Assembly: GCA_935421135.1 (NCBI GenBank)
Contig: OW285188.1
Coordinates: 15,973,233-16,037,232 of the forward strand
Source of the DNA: Bugulina stolonifera
Taxonomy: Eukaryota > Bryozoa > Gymnolaemata > Cheilostomatida > Bugulidae
Reading direction: 5' to 3'
DNA: 64,000 nt
In this document: one piece after another, positions 1-13,766 of the stretch
How the letters are laid out: each line of letters opens with the position of its first letter
Numbering within the stretch: the first letter of the stretch is position 1
Position numbers and translations under genes: made by a program
Notes under the pieces: generated by a model
What the model saw: the letters and a program-made list of their open reading frames with translations, nothing else
What the model was told of the DNA's origin: nothing
The model's database searches: none

Positions 1-171
1 ATTTCCCAAAATTTATTTTAAATGTATGCAGTGTAATGTGAAGTACAGTATTTTCCACTATCACCTGTTTCTATATACATGTACTACTATTCACGTATTG
101 ATGGCATTGATGCACTCTATATAATACATGTACAAGAAATCTTTATGACATGATGTAATGAATTGTTGCAG

Positions 172-3100
172 TTATGAGTCATGAAGATGTACATATGGGT
201 CTCCAAACTGACCCAAAAACCCAGGAAAGGCTTTCTGAGTTGCTGTGCTACAGGGACTTTGTACGGTTAAATCTTATTGGCTCTCAAAGAAGTGTTGGGC
301 AGCGAACCAGATCAGAGAATTTTTTCATCAGCAATCTCAACTCTAGCTACAAGATGTGTCACAGGTAACACCAACCAACATTTGATCTCTATGTTAGCCT
401 TTGGAAAGGATATGTACATGTAGTCTAGGGATTTGTTGACCCTGTTACATGTAGTGTTGTTTGTAGCATCATAATATGAAGTCATAGTAACATGATGAGC
501 ATGGATATAGTTATTATTTTAGTTCATTAGAGGTTTGTTTATCTATGGCTAGAATTTGAATCATAAAAGCTGGTTTTGACTTTGTAGTTACCCAGGCCTG
601 CTGATATTCCCCAATAATATATCTGACGAGAGCATCATGAGATTTGGGCGGAGTCACAGGCAGAGTAGATTTCCTGTGATCACATGGCGTCACCATAGAA
701 CCAAAGCCTTACTACTCAGAGCTAGTGCATTTCATAGTAAATCAGTGATGGGAAAATTCAAGGCCTCACAAGGTAATCAATTCTGTCAACACTGAAATAC
801 ATTTTCTTTGATACTATATTTTGTTTACTCTACTATCTAAATCTTTGTCTTCTTTAAGTGGTAAGAATTAAAGTGGTTAGTTCATGTAGCATGCTACACC
901 TGTGTCTCATCTCTATTTCACTTTATTTTTAGGATCAGCAAACAACAGAGACTCGACGGGAAGTCTGTCAACATCTTACGAGATGGAGAAGTACCTAACA
1001 GTGCTGTCATCACTGACACCTGCCGGTAAATCTCAGCATGGTAGTTCAGATACTCTGGGTATGTCCAACACCATGTCTATGACCCTCACTCCCTCCTCAT
1101 CATATGACACCTCATCTAGAGTATCTCCATCTCGCAATACGACTGGAATTCTTGGCGGTATGTTTGATAAACGAACATCTCGCTTTCTAAGTCGGGGTTC
1201 AGCCGCTGATCATAACAAAGGAATGTCCCACTTCACAATGGCTCATACTAGCTCTGGTATAACGTTCTCTGCCAAGAGTCCAAGAGGTAACTAACGTCTG
1301 CTGTTGCTATGGCTGCTGCTGTTGCTATGGCTACTACCAGCTACTACCAGCTAATGTTGATATGCTGCCTTTGCTGTAGCGGATCTGTGGAAAAGACCAA
1401 TTCGCTCTAAAGTCTTGTGATTAAGAATTGATTTGGATTTCTTTCCACAGCAGATGAAATGTATGAACTAATTACAGAACACCTGATTTGTCCATTTCAG
1501 CTACAGTGTCCTCTGCCTTGCATGTTGCATTGCATTGTCTAGATGCTACTAGTTCATTTCCTCACTCTCTTCTCATCACCACATCCAATATCACACTAAC
1601 TAACATACCATGGTGTTGGACATGCTCACAATTTGTCTCCCAAGTTTGTATGTCAACTAATAATAGCATAGTACTAGTACATTAATATCCATGTGTGTAC
1701 GTGTGTAGGTGTGTGTGTCCATTTAATACTAACATACTTACTCCCTTCCACTGTCTTTCCCTTGTACTATGTATGGGCAGTTTACTTAGTCATGTATATG
1801 TTCTATATTTCTACAGCAAATGTATTAAATGCCAAGTTTATATTTTTAACATCATGTAAGAACTGTATAACATTGTGATACCAGGCTGGTCAATCAACCC
1901 CTGACCTTTCACTAAATATCGTAGGTGTAACTGTTAGATAGTAAGTCAACATAAAGTTATTATTGTTAGCTCAAAACAGGGAACCTACTTCCTGTTACCA
2001 GCCCGAATTTCACAATAGTCATTCAGCACTGAATAATGACATGGGACCAGCTGCCATGACATGTCATTCTCCCCCTCCTCGGCCACCCAGGCCTCCACGT
2101 ATGTGCTGGTGTTGTGATTTGTTGTTGCCAACGTGTTATTTGTTCCAGACTAGTTTCAGCTATTCCGCAGTGTTATTATTGTCTAACGACAGCATTTTAT
2201 AGTAATCTACTGTATTCATTTACAATATTATTTTACTAATTATAATGAGTTATTTCATTATATGTTATTTAACTGTAGAACTTTTTTTAGTAATAATAGT
2301 TTTCCGTCACCATGAGGGAGGTGGATTTTCATATTTAGTAGCAGTTGATTTTCTCTTATGATTAGGATAGACGATTGCAGATATTTCACCTATATCACTA
2401 TATCATCCACTATCAGGTAAAAGTTTATGTTAGATTGTAAAATTTACCATGGTGAGTACAGAACTACAACGTAATTCACTGCTGATGCATTACTCTTGTA
2501 CATGTGTCCTGGTTGTTCTTGTAACAGAGAGACGTAATTCAGTCACCTCCTTCACAATTGGTGGGAACAGTAATAAGAATGAGTACACGTCCCCTTCTCC
2601 AGCTAAGACCACAGCTACACTGGACAGGAGAGCTCAGGCTGAGCAGGACTTTGGTCAAGCTGCTCTCTACATACTCTGTGAGAAGAACCAGTCTAAGGTG
2701 AGAGTTATCTCCACATGTACATGTAGTAGTGCAGTTTGTGTATAGTGTACATTTGTATATCAATACTCAAACTATCTTGTATCAAAATGAGTACTCTCTT
2801 TACTAATGAATAGATACATTTGTTCGTATTTTTGTGTCTAGCTTACATGTATATTATTCAAGTCATGGTGTGGTCAAAGTACATGTACTATGTTAAATAT
2901 TCAATGTTCAGTTATAAGTATTCGTTGCCAAACAAGAAAACTGTGCCTTATTGGTAGAAAACTGTGAGTGGACATCTACCTGCTCATTGTTTATCCAAAG
3001 CCCACACATCTCACCTACTGGACTAGAGGTGACATGTGCGTGTATTGTAGGGTATGAAGACGGAGCACCTGAGCAAGTGTGAGTTTGTGTCGGTAGACTT

Positions 3101-6100
3101 CAGAGATGTAGCCAGCGTGAAGTTGAGTTATAAGAAGTTGATGAGAGCCTGTGTACCAGGAGTACAGTCTAACCTACCTGAGCACTCCTTCAACAAACTG
3201 GTAGATGACTCTGGTTGGCTCGTACAGGTTAGTACTAATCAGTTGGGGGCTATTTACTAAGTATTTAAATAAGTAATAATATGTACATGTACATTGTATA
3301 TGTATGCATGTTATAGAATCCATATTGTATTGCAAGGCAAAGGGAAAGTAAACCATTTTATTCCATAAATATGACTTTTGACACTCCAATGTACATTAGT
3401 GTATTCACTGTAATTTATAGATACAAAGTATCCTCCAGTACGCTGGAGCATGTGTAGATTTACTGGACTCGCAGGGAGCCTCGGTTATACTAGCATTAGA
3501 GGATGGGTGGGACATCACCTCTCAGGTAATTGATCTAGTTTATTCTGTGTTCTAAGTCTATGAGTTCCCTGTTCGAATGGTGTTATTTTCAACTGTATTG
3601 ACTGTATCTATAACGTATAGTCACTGCAGGCTGACAAGCAATGGGCCTGGCTTACAGCCTAGCTGAGGCCATGGTTTTAGTGTTGGACTTTACAGTTATC
3701 TTCTTTGGCTTCATGAGTGTTAGTCAATAAGACACCTCCAGACAATGGCATTCCTTCACATTTTAAACCAGGTTACCAGCTAAAGGACATTTGGACTCTG
3801 GTTTGCTAAACAGATGATTCCATTAAGCGAGCCATGGTTACCATTCTATTAGATACTAGCCTTAGTTCCTTGAATGGCTTGCTACATACTATATAGAGTT
3901 TTGCACCCTCTTCTCTCATTTGTAGATCATCAGTGTAGCCGAGCTACTACTCGATCCCTACTACAGGACATTTGAAGGTTTCCACACTCTCATAGAGAAA
4001 GAGTGGCTATCATTTGGTCACCGATTCTCTCATCGAAGCTACCAGACTGCCAACAACCAAGCTAGTGGATTTGCTCCTGTCTTTCTCCAATTCCTTGATG
4101 TAGTACACCAGGTGCTGTTATGCTATTAGTATGACATCTATTGTCTGGAATCGGCCATCAGATGGACGGTCCTGGTATATCATAGCACGTAGCTATGTGT
4201 ATTTATAGGGCCTTTATATATATCCTTGGAGATCTGTGATACCTTCTGATGGACTCATTATTTGTCCAGAACTTGTAATAGCCGAGTTTTCTGCCATAGT
4301 AAACCTATGAACTGTAATACTAGTCTTTCGTCTTGGTGTTGTCACTTGGTTAGATTTAAAGCTAAAATGCAACTCATGTGCTGTTTTCAAACGTCTTTTA
4401 ATGCCATTGTGTGTATTTATCTGTAGATTCACACCCAGTTCCCAATGTCATTTGAGTTCAACCAGTTCTACTTAAAGTTCCTGGCGTACCACCATCTTTC
4501 CAACAGATTCAGAACCTTCATGTTGGACTGCGAGTGTGATAGACTGGAAGCCGGCTGGCTGCTAGATGATCGACCCAGAATAGGTATTAGAGAGTACTAG
4601 TACTTTAGCTGTACCAACACTGTGTAATACTTCATGTATTTATTCTATTATAGAACTGCTAGTAGTAAAATGTTTGGATAAGAGGATAGATATTTACACA
4701 TCATATTCCTACTATGAATCTATAGCCTTTCTATCTGGTTGTGTACGAGAACAAGTTACTCTATTCTGGCGATCATTGTATTGTCCACTAGGTATGGCTG
4801 CTGCAGAGTTTACAGCTAACATGGGCAATAGCCTGTGGGACTACATAGATCTGCACAGAGCTAAGTCTTCAGTCTTCCATAACTTCTTCTATTTGAATGA
4901 AGAGACCCAAGAAAATGTGAGTATACTTGTATAGTGCATAGGCTTCTCTCAAAGGTTGCTCATGTTATTATCTTAGCTCTGGGAGCAACTGGAATAAATT
5001 GGAGTTGTCCGTCACCATAACTAACCTACTGTATTGAATACTACAGACTAATATGACTTAGAATAAAGCATTCTAACTACAGTCAAGAGTTTGAACAATA
5101 AATCTGCTAGGACTCCAGGACGATCCACTCATTAAATGAATGAGTGTCACCTGTTCGGAGTTGTCATCTCTATTTGTTGGCTGCAAAATAGAATGCATTT
5201 AACCTACCACTGGAGTGATGAAGTTGTGTATACATTACTAGCCTGTGTTCATATACTGTACATGGTGTGCAGGTGCTGAGACCTCACTCTAACATGGCTA
5301 ACCTGGAGGTCTGGGACTACTATCTGGAGGAGAACCTGGCACACGGCCCACCGTATGACCTGGAGCTGGTGAATAAAGAAACACAGCAACATGCCAGTGA
5401 GATGGCGTTTGGTGAGGAGCATGGTGAGGTGTCTGGTAGAGTTACCATTAACAACTGCTATGATAACGTAGGACTGAAGATGCCTCATGCGTTCACCTCA
5501 TATCTGCAGGTATATGTGTATATATGCTATGTGTGGCGTCGTGGGCTATGTCATATAATGTAGTGTGGTATCCTTAGCTATTGTACAGCCGAGACCACGT
5601 GCGACTGCGTCAAATTAATACATCTGTAAATGTTTTATTTCATTTGGTTTATTTGACTACCCAAAACTTAGTGACTCACTCCACTTCCCTCTATTTATAG
5701 TGTACATTTACATGTATGTACTTCAACAACATTACTAAGGTTACGCTAACAAAAGTGAATATTTTGACTGTTTTTCTGTTATTTTATGCGCTATATATTA
5801 TAATGTGGGAATAGCCCCACATTGACATCTTCACCAGTATAACTTATATGTACATATATATGATTATGTTTGTATACCAGGAGATATCAGGGATAGAGAA
5901 GGAGCTCAACCAATTCCCTAGTAAGTGGAGTGACGTGGTAGATAGACTACAGGAGTCACAGAGAGATTCATTCCGTAGACAGTACTCTCTCAGTACGCGC
6001 TACTCTAGATCTCACGGTAGAAATGTACACAAGAGATCTACTATAGAGTTCCTAGGTGTGTATAAAACATCACATATGCATGTATGTGTATGTATATCAT

Positions 6101-8147
6101 CTGCTGATTTATTAATCTTGATTAATTAATAAATTCACTAGTTGACAGCAACATGTAGTTATGACATTTGTGGTTATTATGGAGAAGATGTGTTGTAAAT
6201 AGTATGTATCGTATACTGGTAGTGTAACATGTGTGTATTATATACTGGTAGTGTAACATATGTGTATTATATACTGGTAGTGTAACATGTGTGTATTATA
6301 TACTAGTAGTGTAACATGTGTGTGTTATATACTAGTAGTGTAACATGATTGTGTGTATTATATACTGGTAGTGTAACATGTGTGTATTATATACTGGTAG
6401 TGTAACATGTGTGTATTATATACTGGTAGTGTAACATGTGTGTATTATATACTGGTAGTGTAACATATGTGTATTATATACTGGTAGTGTAACATGTGTG
6501 TATTATATACTGGTAGTTTAGCATATGTGTATTTACTGCAGTGAAAGGTAAGATGCTGCCACAAGCCACAAAGATGTTCAGTCAACCGCACTCATTTGAG
6601 AAGTACTACTACAATACCCCACAGGCTTGTGACTACTGCTCTCACATCCTCTGGGGTTTCATGAAAACAGGTTGGTTATATTTTATAATAATATATTATA
6701 TGATTGCATAGATTTATATGGCACCAGTTCCATAGTCTAGCCTTTATTTCCATTTTTGATTGGTCACTATTATGTAAGAATTTTTTTGCACAGATGTAAG
6801 GTATGTTCTATGTGTAGCTACAATACATGTATATTGTAGGACTGAAATGCTCTGGTTGTGGATATAACTGTCATGAGAAATGTATGTCACATGTACCTAA
6901 GAACTGTACAAGTAATAGACTGAAAGGAGAAGCTAATGCCAGTGGATCTCATGCTAACACTACAGGGGCGCAGTCTGCACACTCCGCACAATCTCCTAGC
7001 GATGGTTAGTTGGATTATAGTCTTCACAGACATATTACATATTTATAGCGTAGAATTCTATGCCTGTCACACTTAGACAAAAACACAACTCATGTAAATT
7101 TTAATTATCATGACATTTGTTACAATAGTATGTACACATACACCACCATTGACAGGAGGTAGCATTTAACCCAATTTTAGGTGCTCAAACACTAAACTGA
7201 TGGTGGTTATTTACATGTATTTATATGTTGGTAGAAGAGAGAACAATAGTGGAGATCTCCAGCTCAAAGTCAGAACAGAAATCAAAGACATATGAAGGTT
7301 ATCTGTACAAGCAGGGAGTGCTGCTCAAACAGTGGAAGTCTAGGTGGTTTGTGTTGGACTTTATGAAGCATCAGGTGAGTGGATGGTTTATATCAGAATT
7401 ATGTGATACATATGAAGGTCACATGAAGGTATCACATCTCACAGTAGTTATATTGATGATAGGACCATGTTGAAGGGTGTAAATTACTTGTAGCTGAGGT
7501 ATTATGACGATAAAGATGATGGACACTGTCGAGGATTTATCGAACTCGCTGACGTAGTGCATGTTTCTTCAACTAAGCCTCTTCCTGGTGCTCCTAAGAA
7601 AGCTGATGAGACTGCATTCTTTGAGGTGAATTGTAAAATTGATTAGTCATTGTATATCAAAACATCAAACAAGACACCTAGAAAGTTAGCTCAGACTAAT
7701 TTCGGGCAATTGCAGATCCATCACTGTCACTGTTCATGCTCATATACTCTGTTATAAGTTAGTATTTACCACAACACGGACTGTGTTTGGAGTAAATATT
7801 GATTCAAAATTATATATTATATTATCATCTTTGGTTGAAACCGAAAGTTATTATCTTCATAGCCATTGGCTGTTGGTTGTTACTCGTAATTTGATATGTT
7901 GTATGGTATTTATACGTAAACGAGACGTAAACATTTTAACTGCATCATGTTATCAATTAGTGTACATATATAATTATTATCAACTGGGAGGCATATATTA
8001 TGTAGACTGTACTACATATACACATATAGCTGTTATCTTCCTACATTGTAGATGAGGACGGTCAAGAGACAGTATGTATTCCTAGCGGACACTGCAGATG
8101 CTGCTCACAAATGGGTTGATATAATACAGAATAGGATCACAAGCTAG
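172..8147 (+). CDS. SBF1/SBF2: SBF1/SBF2 (MTMR5/MTMR13) myotubularin-family pseudophosphatase, 3' portion
   Basis: Seventeen coding exons read in one frame (about 950 aa; the 5' DENN-bearing part lies left of the window): 172-364, 588-772, 933-1286, 1970-2098, 2528-2697, 3051-3227, 3421-3525, 3926-4111, 4427-4583, 4792-4916, 5273-5509, 5881-6055, 6542-6670, 6840-7004, 7235-7374, 7494-7625, 8052-8147 (stop TAG). The second exon begins with the family hallmark SYPGLLIFP. The myotubularin catalytic loop in 3421-3525 reads [12 protein letters not shown]: the Cys and Arg of the active CX5R site are absent, as in vertebrate SBF1/2, so this is a catalytically dead phosphatase that would act as a scaffold and, by family knowledge, as a DENN Rab exchange factor on endosomal membranes. 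A complete C1 zinc finger is encoded in 6542-7004, followed by a C-terminal PH domain ([20 protein letters not shown]) in 7235-8147. The exon at 1970-2098 encodes a proline-rich stretch ([10 protein letters not shown]). An extra exon between 1287 and 1969 cannot be excluded. Confidence 0.9.
6203..6535. repeat. Intronic minisatellite, ~29-bp unit, about 11 copies
   Basis: The SBF intron 6056-6541 is mostly a tandem array of TATACTGGTAGTGTAACATG plus GTGTATTA, with point variants such as ACTAGTAG and GTTTAGCAT and one unit expanded by ATTGT. It runs almost into the acceptor of the next exon (6540-6541). No coding potential seen. Confidence 0.9.
6542..7004 (+). other. C1 (phorbol-ester/DAG-type) zinc-finger exons within the SBF gene
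   Basis: Exons 6542-6670 and 6840-7004 together encode the exact C1 ligand spacing H-X12-C-X2-C-X13-C-X2-C-X4-H-X2-C-X7-C, starting at [14 protein letters not shown] and ending at CMSHVPKNC. The intron falls inside the domain, between the first and second cysteine pairs. The domain sits between the coiled region after the pseudophosphatase and the PH domain. From memory the human SBF1 and SBF2 proteins lack a C1 here. Spacing of the metal ligands is complete, so zinc binding is expected; diacylglycerol binding is not established. Confidence 0.9.
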
Positions 8148-10040
8148 TCTACTGAGTATGCTAAGATATGGCTTACTTTCTAGGGTTGTAGCATAAGTGA
8201 GGGGTCTAAGTGGAATCTCAAGCATAGGCACTATTTGGTAGAGTGCAAACATGGACTTCATTGGTCTACAGTACAGTATATCCCAGATTGCCAAATATCG
8301 CTGTGATTCTAACAGATCCTGTGTTCATAAAGATGTAAAACTTTTACTCTCTTGGATTGTGTATATGGATGGTCATATCATACTAAGTGAAATCCTATAC
8401 AAGTTATATATCATCATACAACTAACTTCCAAGTTACCTCACAGCTGTCTAAGAACGGATACTGACAGTATGCAATAATATCAATTTATTGTTAACTCTT
8501 TGTTCTATTTTATTTCCGCTCAACTTTACTGAAACATAATTGGTTGCAGTTAGGCATTTGATATTCACAGTGGTTTTGTTGCTCAGGATGTCATTTATAT
8601 TATTATTTTTATCCCAAATTATTATTTAAGGTATAGATATTAGTGCTAGTTCTATAGTGTAGGTATGGACGACTGTCTGTTATACTATACCTACTGAAAA
8701 ATATTTATTTTATAGACCTTAGCAAAATTTAAGATTGATTTATCCTATACCTATAATAGTGTTGGAGGGGTGCTTGGAGTTGTTCCCCCACTTCCAAATA
8801 ATGGAAAGCCTGCAAACAAGGTTAAGCTGGTATATTTTAAAATCCTCTGGTAGTTAGCCCATTGTTACCTTTATGTTATTCAATTACATGTACAGTGTAC
8901 AAAAGTAGAATAAATTGAAATAATTAATCTTGTACGTTGACTGGTATTACCCTACAGTATTCAAGCTAAACAGGTTGATTCCAAATATAACAAGTGTAGC
9001 AATAATAGAAAACTACTATGAAACCTAAAATATATGAGTGAGGAGACAAACAATCTATATGAAAAATATGTGTGATGAAAAAAGTAATTCAGTCTTTGGT
9101 AGAAAGACAGACTTATAACAATACATGAAGTTGAACTAGAGTTACTTGACTAAGTGCAAGCAAGCAAACAGATATCATTAGCAAAGTAATTCTTTTTAGC
9201 ACAATATTTCCTAGATATACTGATACTATTGTTATTACTTTGAGTAAGTGTTTCAGTTTATATCGGCTGGTGAAGTTGACTATCAATAGCAGTTTAGTGC
9301 GAGTAAAGTATTCCACTCACTAGATGGGCTGGTTGCCTTCATGACACCACACAAGTCTGCATCAATTGAGCTGCTTGTCCTTCAATGTAGTTGGCTAAGA
9401 GAAAACAAAATGATGTCCGTACATGTAGGTATCATTTAAGAGAAACAGAAACTTAGTTTTCCCTGGCATCCATAGTGCATCATAACAACAATGGACCAAG
9501 AGTGCATAGTACTGAGCAGACATGTATAACAAGCTGTACATTGGAAATACAAACTATTCAAAAGTTTCACATTTTATTTATTTTATAACATGGCAGTGCA
9601 ACCATTATCATAAAATTCATAAGCAAGTCAAGTTAGCAACAAGTAAGAAGGTGTATACTACTACTGCAGATGAGTTGCTTACATCCATGCAAGATGAGAG
9701 AGGTAACCGAATACAAACTACCAAACTGTACACCCTTAAACAGCTGTGATACAAAACAACCTGTACAGATAATATTGTATTGAGTTTCCAGTCTCATCTT
9801 GCATGACTGTCATTTATTACCACATTACTGTTACTAGCTTCCACCATCCTAGTTCTTACTTTATAGAGTGAAAGTGATAAGGTTTGAAAAACTTGGGCAC
9901 TCATGAGTTGTAATAATTTAAAGTTATCCTCCCTTGATAGAAGATGACAACTTCAGTTATAATAGAATGGTATGAAAAGAAGGACAGGGATGGTGCCTGG
10001 CAGTAACAGAGCCTAATAGTACCAAGCTAAAGCATACCTA
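8148..10040. other. Convergent intergenic stretch between SBF and BAX 3' ends
   Basis: No exon-like frame found on either strand. It contains the presumed 3' UTRs of both genes; on the minus strand an AATAAA lies at 9818-9813, about 225 bases past the BAX stop. A degenerate GAGGACAACTT-type inverted repeat lies at about 9930-9962. The short open frames here are AT-rich and lack splice or protein logic. Confidence 0.5.
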
Positions 10041-12298
10041 TTAGGGTTTGGAGTATTTTTTATATACGTATAAAGCTGCCAGTATACCAGTTAATAACAC
10101 ACCTAGAGCCTGCGTTGTTGAGGAGCCAAAGTATTCCTGGATTGCACTCTATAGAAAACAAATCACAACAGCAAATAAATGAAAACACAACAACCAAGCT
10201 CAGCATACAGGAGTAACATGCATATAAATACTGTGATGATACAAACGGCTCTACATAGTTAACTGTCTAGAGTATAGATACTGTACACTACTATATAAAG
10301 CACAATTGGATAAATAATACTTGGCAATGTGTTTTGAGGACTATTATTATAATCTAGAACTGTAGATGATGCCAGAAATGAATGCTTTCTGCAAACTTGT
10401 TTTCAACACACCAATATAATGGCAGTCACGAATAACTAAATGGAAAGCACATAGCAAGATGCACTGGATAGTAATGACAACGCATAGACTTACCCAACCC
10501 CCACGTGATATGATCCAGCTAGCTACATAGTCCCTAATAAACTTCACCACCCATTCTATAATCGTTCGTATGATAGGGACATTGGTTATTGCCTGTAAGT
10601 ATACCAATGCATTCTGGTAATATGAATTTAACATCTAAGAATACAAATAAACTAATCCACAATACATTAGATGACATATCTACGATAAAATCTCAATTAA
10701 TAAACAACAGTACAGAATGAGCCATATATCACTACTTACCTTTTTAGCCATTTTATATGCAAAATAGAAGAGCATTACTACACGGCCCCAGTTGAACTGA
10801 CCATCATCAAATATTTCTCTGGCCACACTCTGAAATGTAGACTGGGGGGATTCTACAGATACTCCGTCTATCATACTACAAATAATTGTTATACAATATG
10901 TAATACTTTCCATTGTACAAAGTATGCTCTAATGACTGTCCTGTCAAATATTTACGAATATGATTGCACAATGTAAATGTAAACATTATATATATATTTG
11001 CTGTAATACCACTCACAAGGATATTACACTTACCTTAGTGCACAAACACCTGTACATGTAATGATGAATATGCATAGTAGTCACTGACCTACATACATGT
11101 ACTATTAATAGCAAATGGTCACATAATGTATGTTTAGCTATAGGCACATCACTCACTCCTGTAATCTGTAATCCATATCCAGTTCATCGCCTATCTGCCT
11201 CAATGCTGTAGCTATTTCTCTAAAATTCTCTCCAACCACAGGGGGACCTAGAGAGTACAGTACAGGTATACATTCAGCTAGAGGAAGTCTGAAACATGGG
11301 CCTAGTGTGTAATTTGTTCATTCTATAGCTATAAATTGGCCCCAAATTAGAACATCTCGTAAACTCAAGATCTAAAGGTCAAAATTCAATTGGCATGCCT
11401 GGAAAGAGAGTGGTAGGTAGTGAGTTCTGACTAAACTGATTGAGTGATTCAACTAAAAGGTTGGGAATTATTAGATAAAGCCGTGAGGAAATGGTGAGGG
11501 GAGAGAAAAGCGAGGAAAACTTCGTATGATAACCAGCAGTAGGCCTATACAACTGCTATCCGTTCTTAGGTGCATTACACATGTGTTTCAAATAAGTACA
11601 CGGAATAATTTATCTGCTAAATCAACAACAGCTTACCTCGAGGAGTTCCTGGCTCATACAAGTCCTCCTCTCTAATTTGATCTCCAAGACCATCTTGTTC
11701 TATTCTATCTTGAATAAAGTGTGTCATCAAAACCCTAGCTTGATCTCCAATCCGTTGCTTTCCGCCATCTGATTCATCAGCATCAGCGTAATCTGAATGA
11801 ATGTGATAAAATTTGACATTGCAGAGATCTGCAAGAAACTAACTACAGGTTTAATTATCAATGTAGCAAGGTGTCAAGTTTTGATACAATAAGAATTGTC
11901 ATTATCACAACCAATCTATCGGTGTTGGATAAAGGAGTGGAGACTAACAACATTGAGGTCTTTGCCAAAACTCTGACAGAAAGAATAGATTCTAGTTTAA
12001 TTTAATGTACTTCTGGGTAGGCCTACACCAATCTAATTTCAGCCATCACAAAGTTATTGGTTATAAAAATCTCCTCACCACTCCACTGTAGCTACATGTA
12101 AATAATCTACCTTACATGAAACGATAGAGCTAATAATACCATTACCATTTCTACTCATCGTTTAATCTAGACTTATTAAATAATATTATTTTATTATTAT
12201 AATATTAATACAATATTTATATTAATATTACCATCAGGCGTATTCCACCAAGGATTGGGATTCCCATCTTTCGGTCTATCCCCTCCACCTTCAGCCAT
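10041..12298 (-). CDS. BAX: BAX-like pro-apoptotic Bcl-2 family protein
   Basis: Six exons in consistent phase give 218 aa (human BAX 192, BAK 211): 12298-12232, 11792-11637, 11247-11157, 10875-10740, 10592-10494, 10148-10041 (stop TAA). Start: MAEGGGDRPKDG at 12298, the first ATG of the frame. An amphipathic helix 1 motif (ARVLMTHFIQDR, residues 41-52) matches BAX/BAK alpha-1. BH3 is ALRQIGDELD (residues 89-98) with the invariant Leu and GD. BH1 is FNWGRVVMLFYFAYK (132-146). BH2 with the downstream GGW is at 156-183. A hydrophobic C-terminal anchor (about 198-212) is followed by KKYSKP. All four regions in this order mark a multidomain effector that would oligomerise in the mitochondrial outer membrane and release cytochrome c; FYFAYK resembles BAX more than BAK. 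Exon boundaries separate BH3, BH1, BH2 and the anchor. It is divergent from LDAH, 1.47 kb away. Confidence 0.94.
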
Positions 12299-13766
12299 AT
12301 GGAAGCAGATATTCAAGTCAACTAACAACCAAGAGGTATGTGTCACGGTTTGATTGTCAGTAATTGAAAGTAAACACTAACAGTACTCCTAGTCAGCGTA
12401 AGCACTAATTCTAATAGACTAGTTTTAAGTAAAGTTTACGTTTTTCAAGTTGAAGTTTAGTTTTAGTTTAGTTGGGGAAATGGAAAATCAAAATCCAGCA
12501 AGTAATTAATTATGTAGCGGCCAATAGTTGGAAGACAAAATAATCTACTATCGTGCGCAAGTATTCTTTTCTGGCTATTGATATAACAGTGAAGATAGAA
12601 ATCTTGATATTCGAATAAATTATATTATTTTCAGACTACAGATTATTTTGTAAAGATAAAAGTAAATTATGATCCGCTGTTGAAACTACCGGAAAAGCAA
12701 GTTCTGTAAAACAAGAAGCGTCAGTTTGTCGTAACGTCAATATTATAGATCAAGTCAAGTTTCCTTTGTACTTTACGGATGTTTTAAAGATTATTGGTGC
12801 CACCGGATGAGGATGCTTTCGCTTTAATAAATTCCCAAACACCCCTCTTCATCATTGTTGTCCCAACGGTTGGTGAAAGGATTTAAATTTGCTGAACCCA
12901 TCCATAGGCTCAGGTGACTTTACCATAAAACTATTTTGCTTCTAGCTGTAATTTTGTTAGTGAGTATTGTATAAGTCACTGTCACTATAAATTAATGAAT
13001 ATTAGTGTTAGTGTATATGAATTGCACAAATTCGAAATTGAAATTAATTCAATAAAATCATAAAAATGTAATTGAAATAAAAATAAAAATAAATAAATAT
13101 TAATAATTAATATAAATAATAAATATAATAAACTTAACTAATACCAATGTGAGATAGGCTGGCCATGATCCTTTTCACGTATTATGAACGAACGCACTCG
13201 ATCACATCAGCCAGTGTCACCCAACAAAGACAACCAGCCAACCACATTACTTCACTCAGTAAACAAACTTTTCAAGTACAGTGTAATCTTCCATAATCTA
13301 TAACCATTGACTTTAAAAATATTATATGGAGATGATGTGAACATTAACAACATGAGTTGTTCAGTCAAGTTTAGCATTTTTACTTGGTATCAACATAAAA
13401 AGCTGTCAGTTTGTAAGTTGTACTAGACACATATGTTTTCATTTTTTATTCCTGATATTTCAATCTCAGTCCTGGTATCATTGTCAGAGTAAAATAAATT
13501 TATTTTCTCTGATGATGTTACCAGGACTGGTATCAAAAGATCGGTAATACAAGTTAGAAAATGTACTGCTACTACTTTGTACTGAAATACAATAATCAGA
13601 TGAAGGCTACATGTAAGTAAACTAAACTAAGCTAGTTTGTTACTAATATTTGGTTCTTTCTTAGGGATTAAAATAACAAATCATAACCATCTGCAATAGT
13701 TTTCACTGTTGTCAATCAATCGTGTATCTACTAATGCTTGCAGTTGATTTCAATTGTTAGACAATA
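12299..13766. other. Divergent intergenic region between BAX and LDAH
   Basis: This 1.47-kb stretch separates the two start codons and must hold both promoters. A low-complexity AT run (AATAAA/AATATA repeats) occupies roughly 13070-13140. No convincing exon or known promoter motif was recognised. Confidence 0.5.

Noticed and set aside
1488..1878. Open frames in the SBF intron between 1287 and 1969
   Set aside because: They are not needed for phase continuity and have no similarity to SBF proteins.
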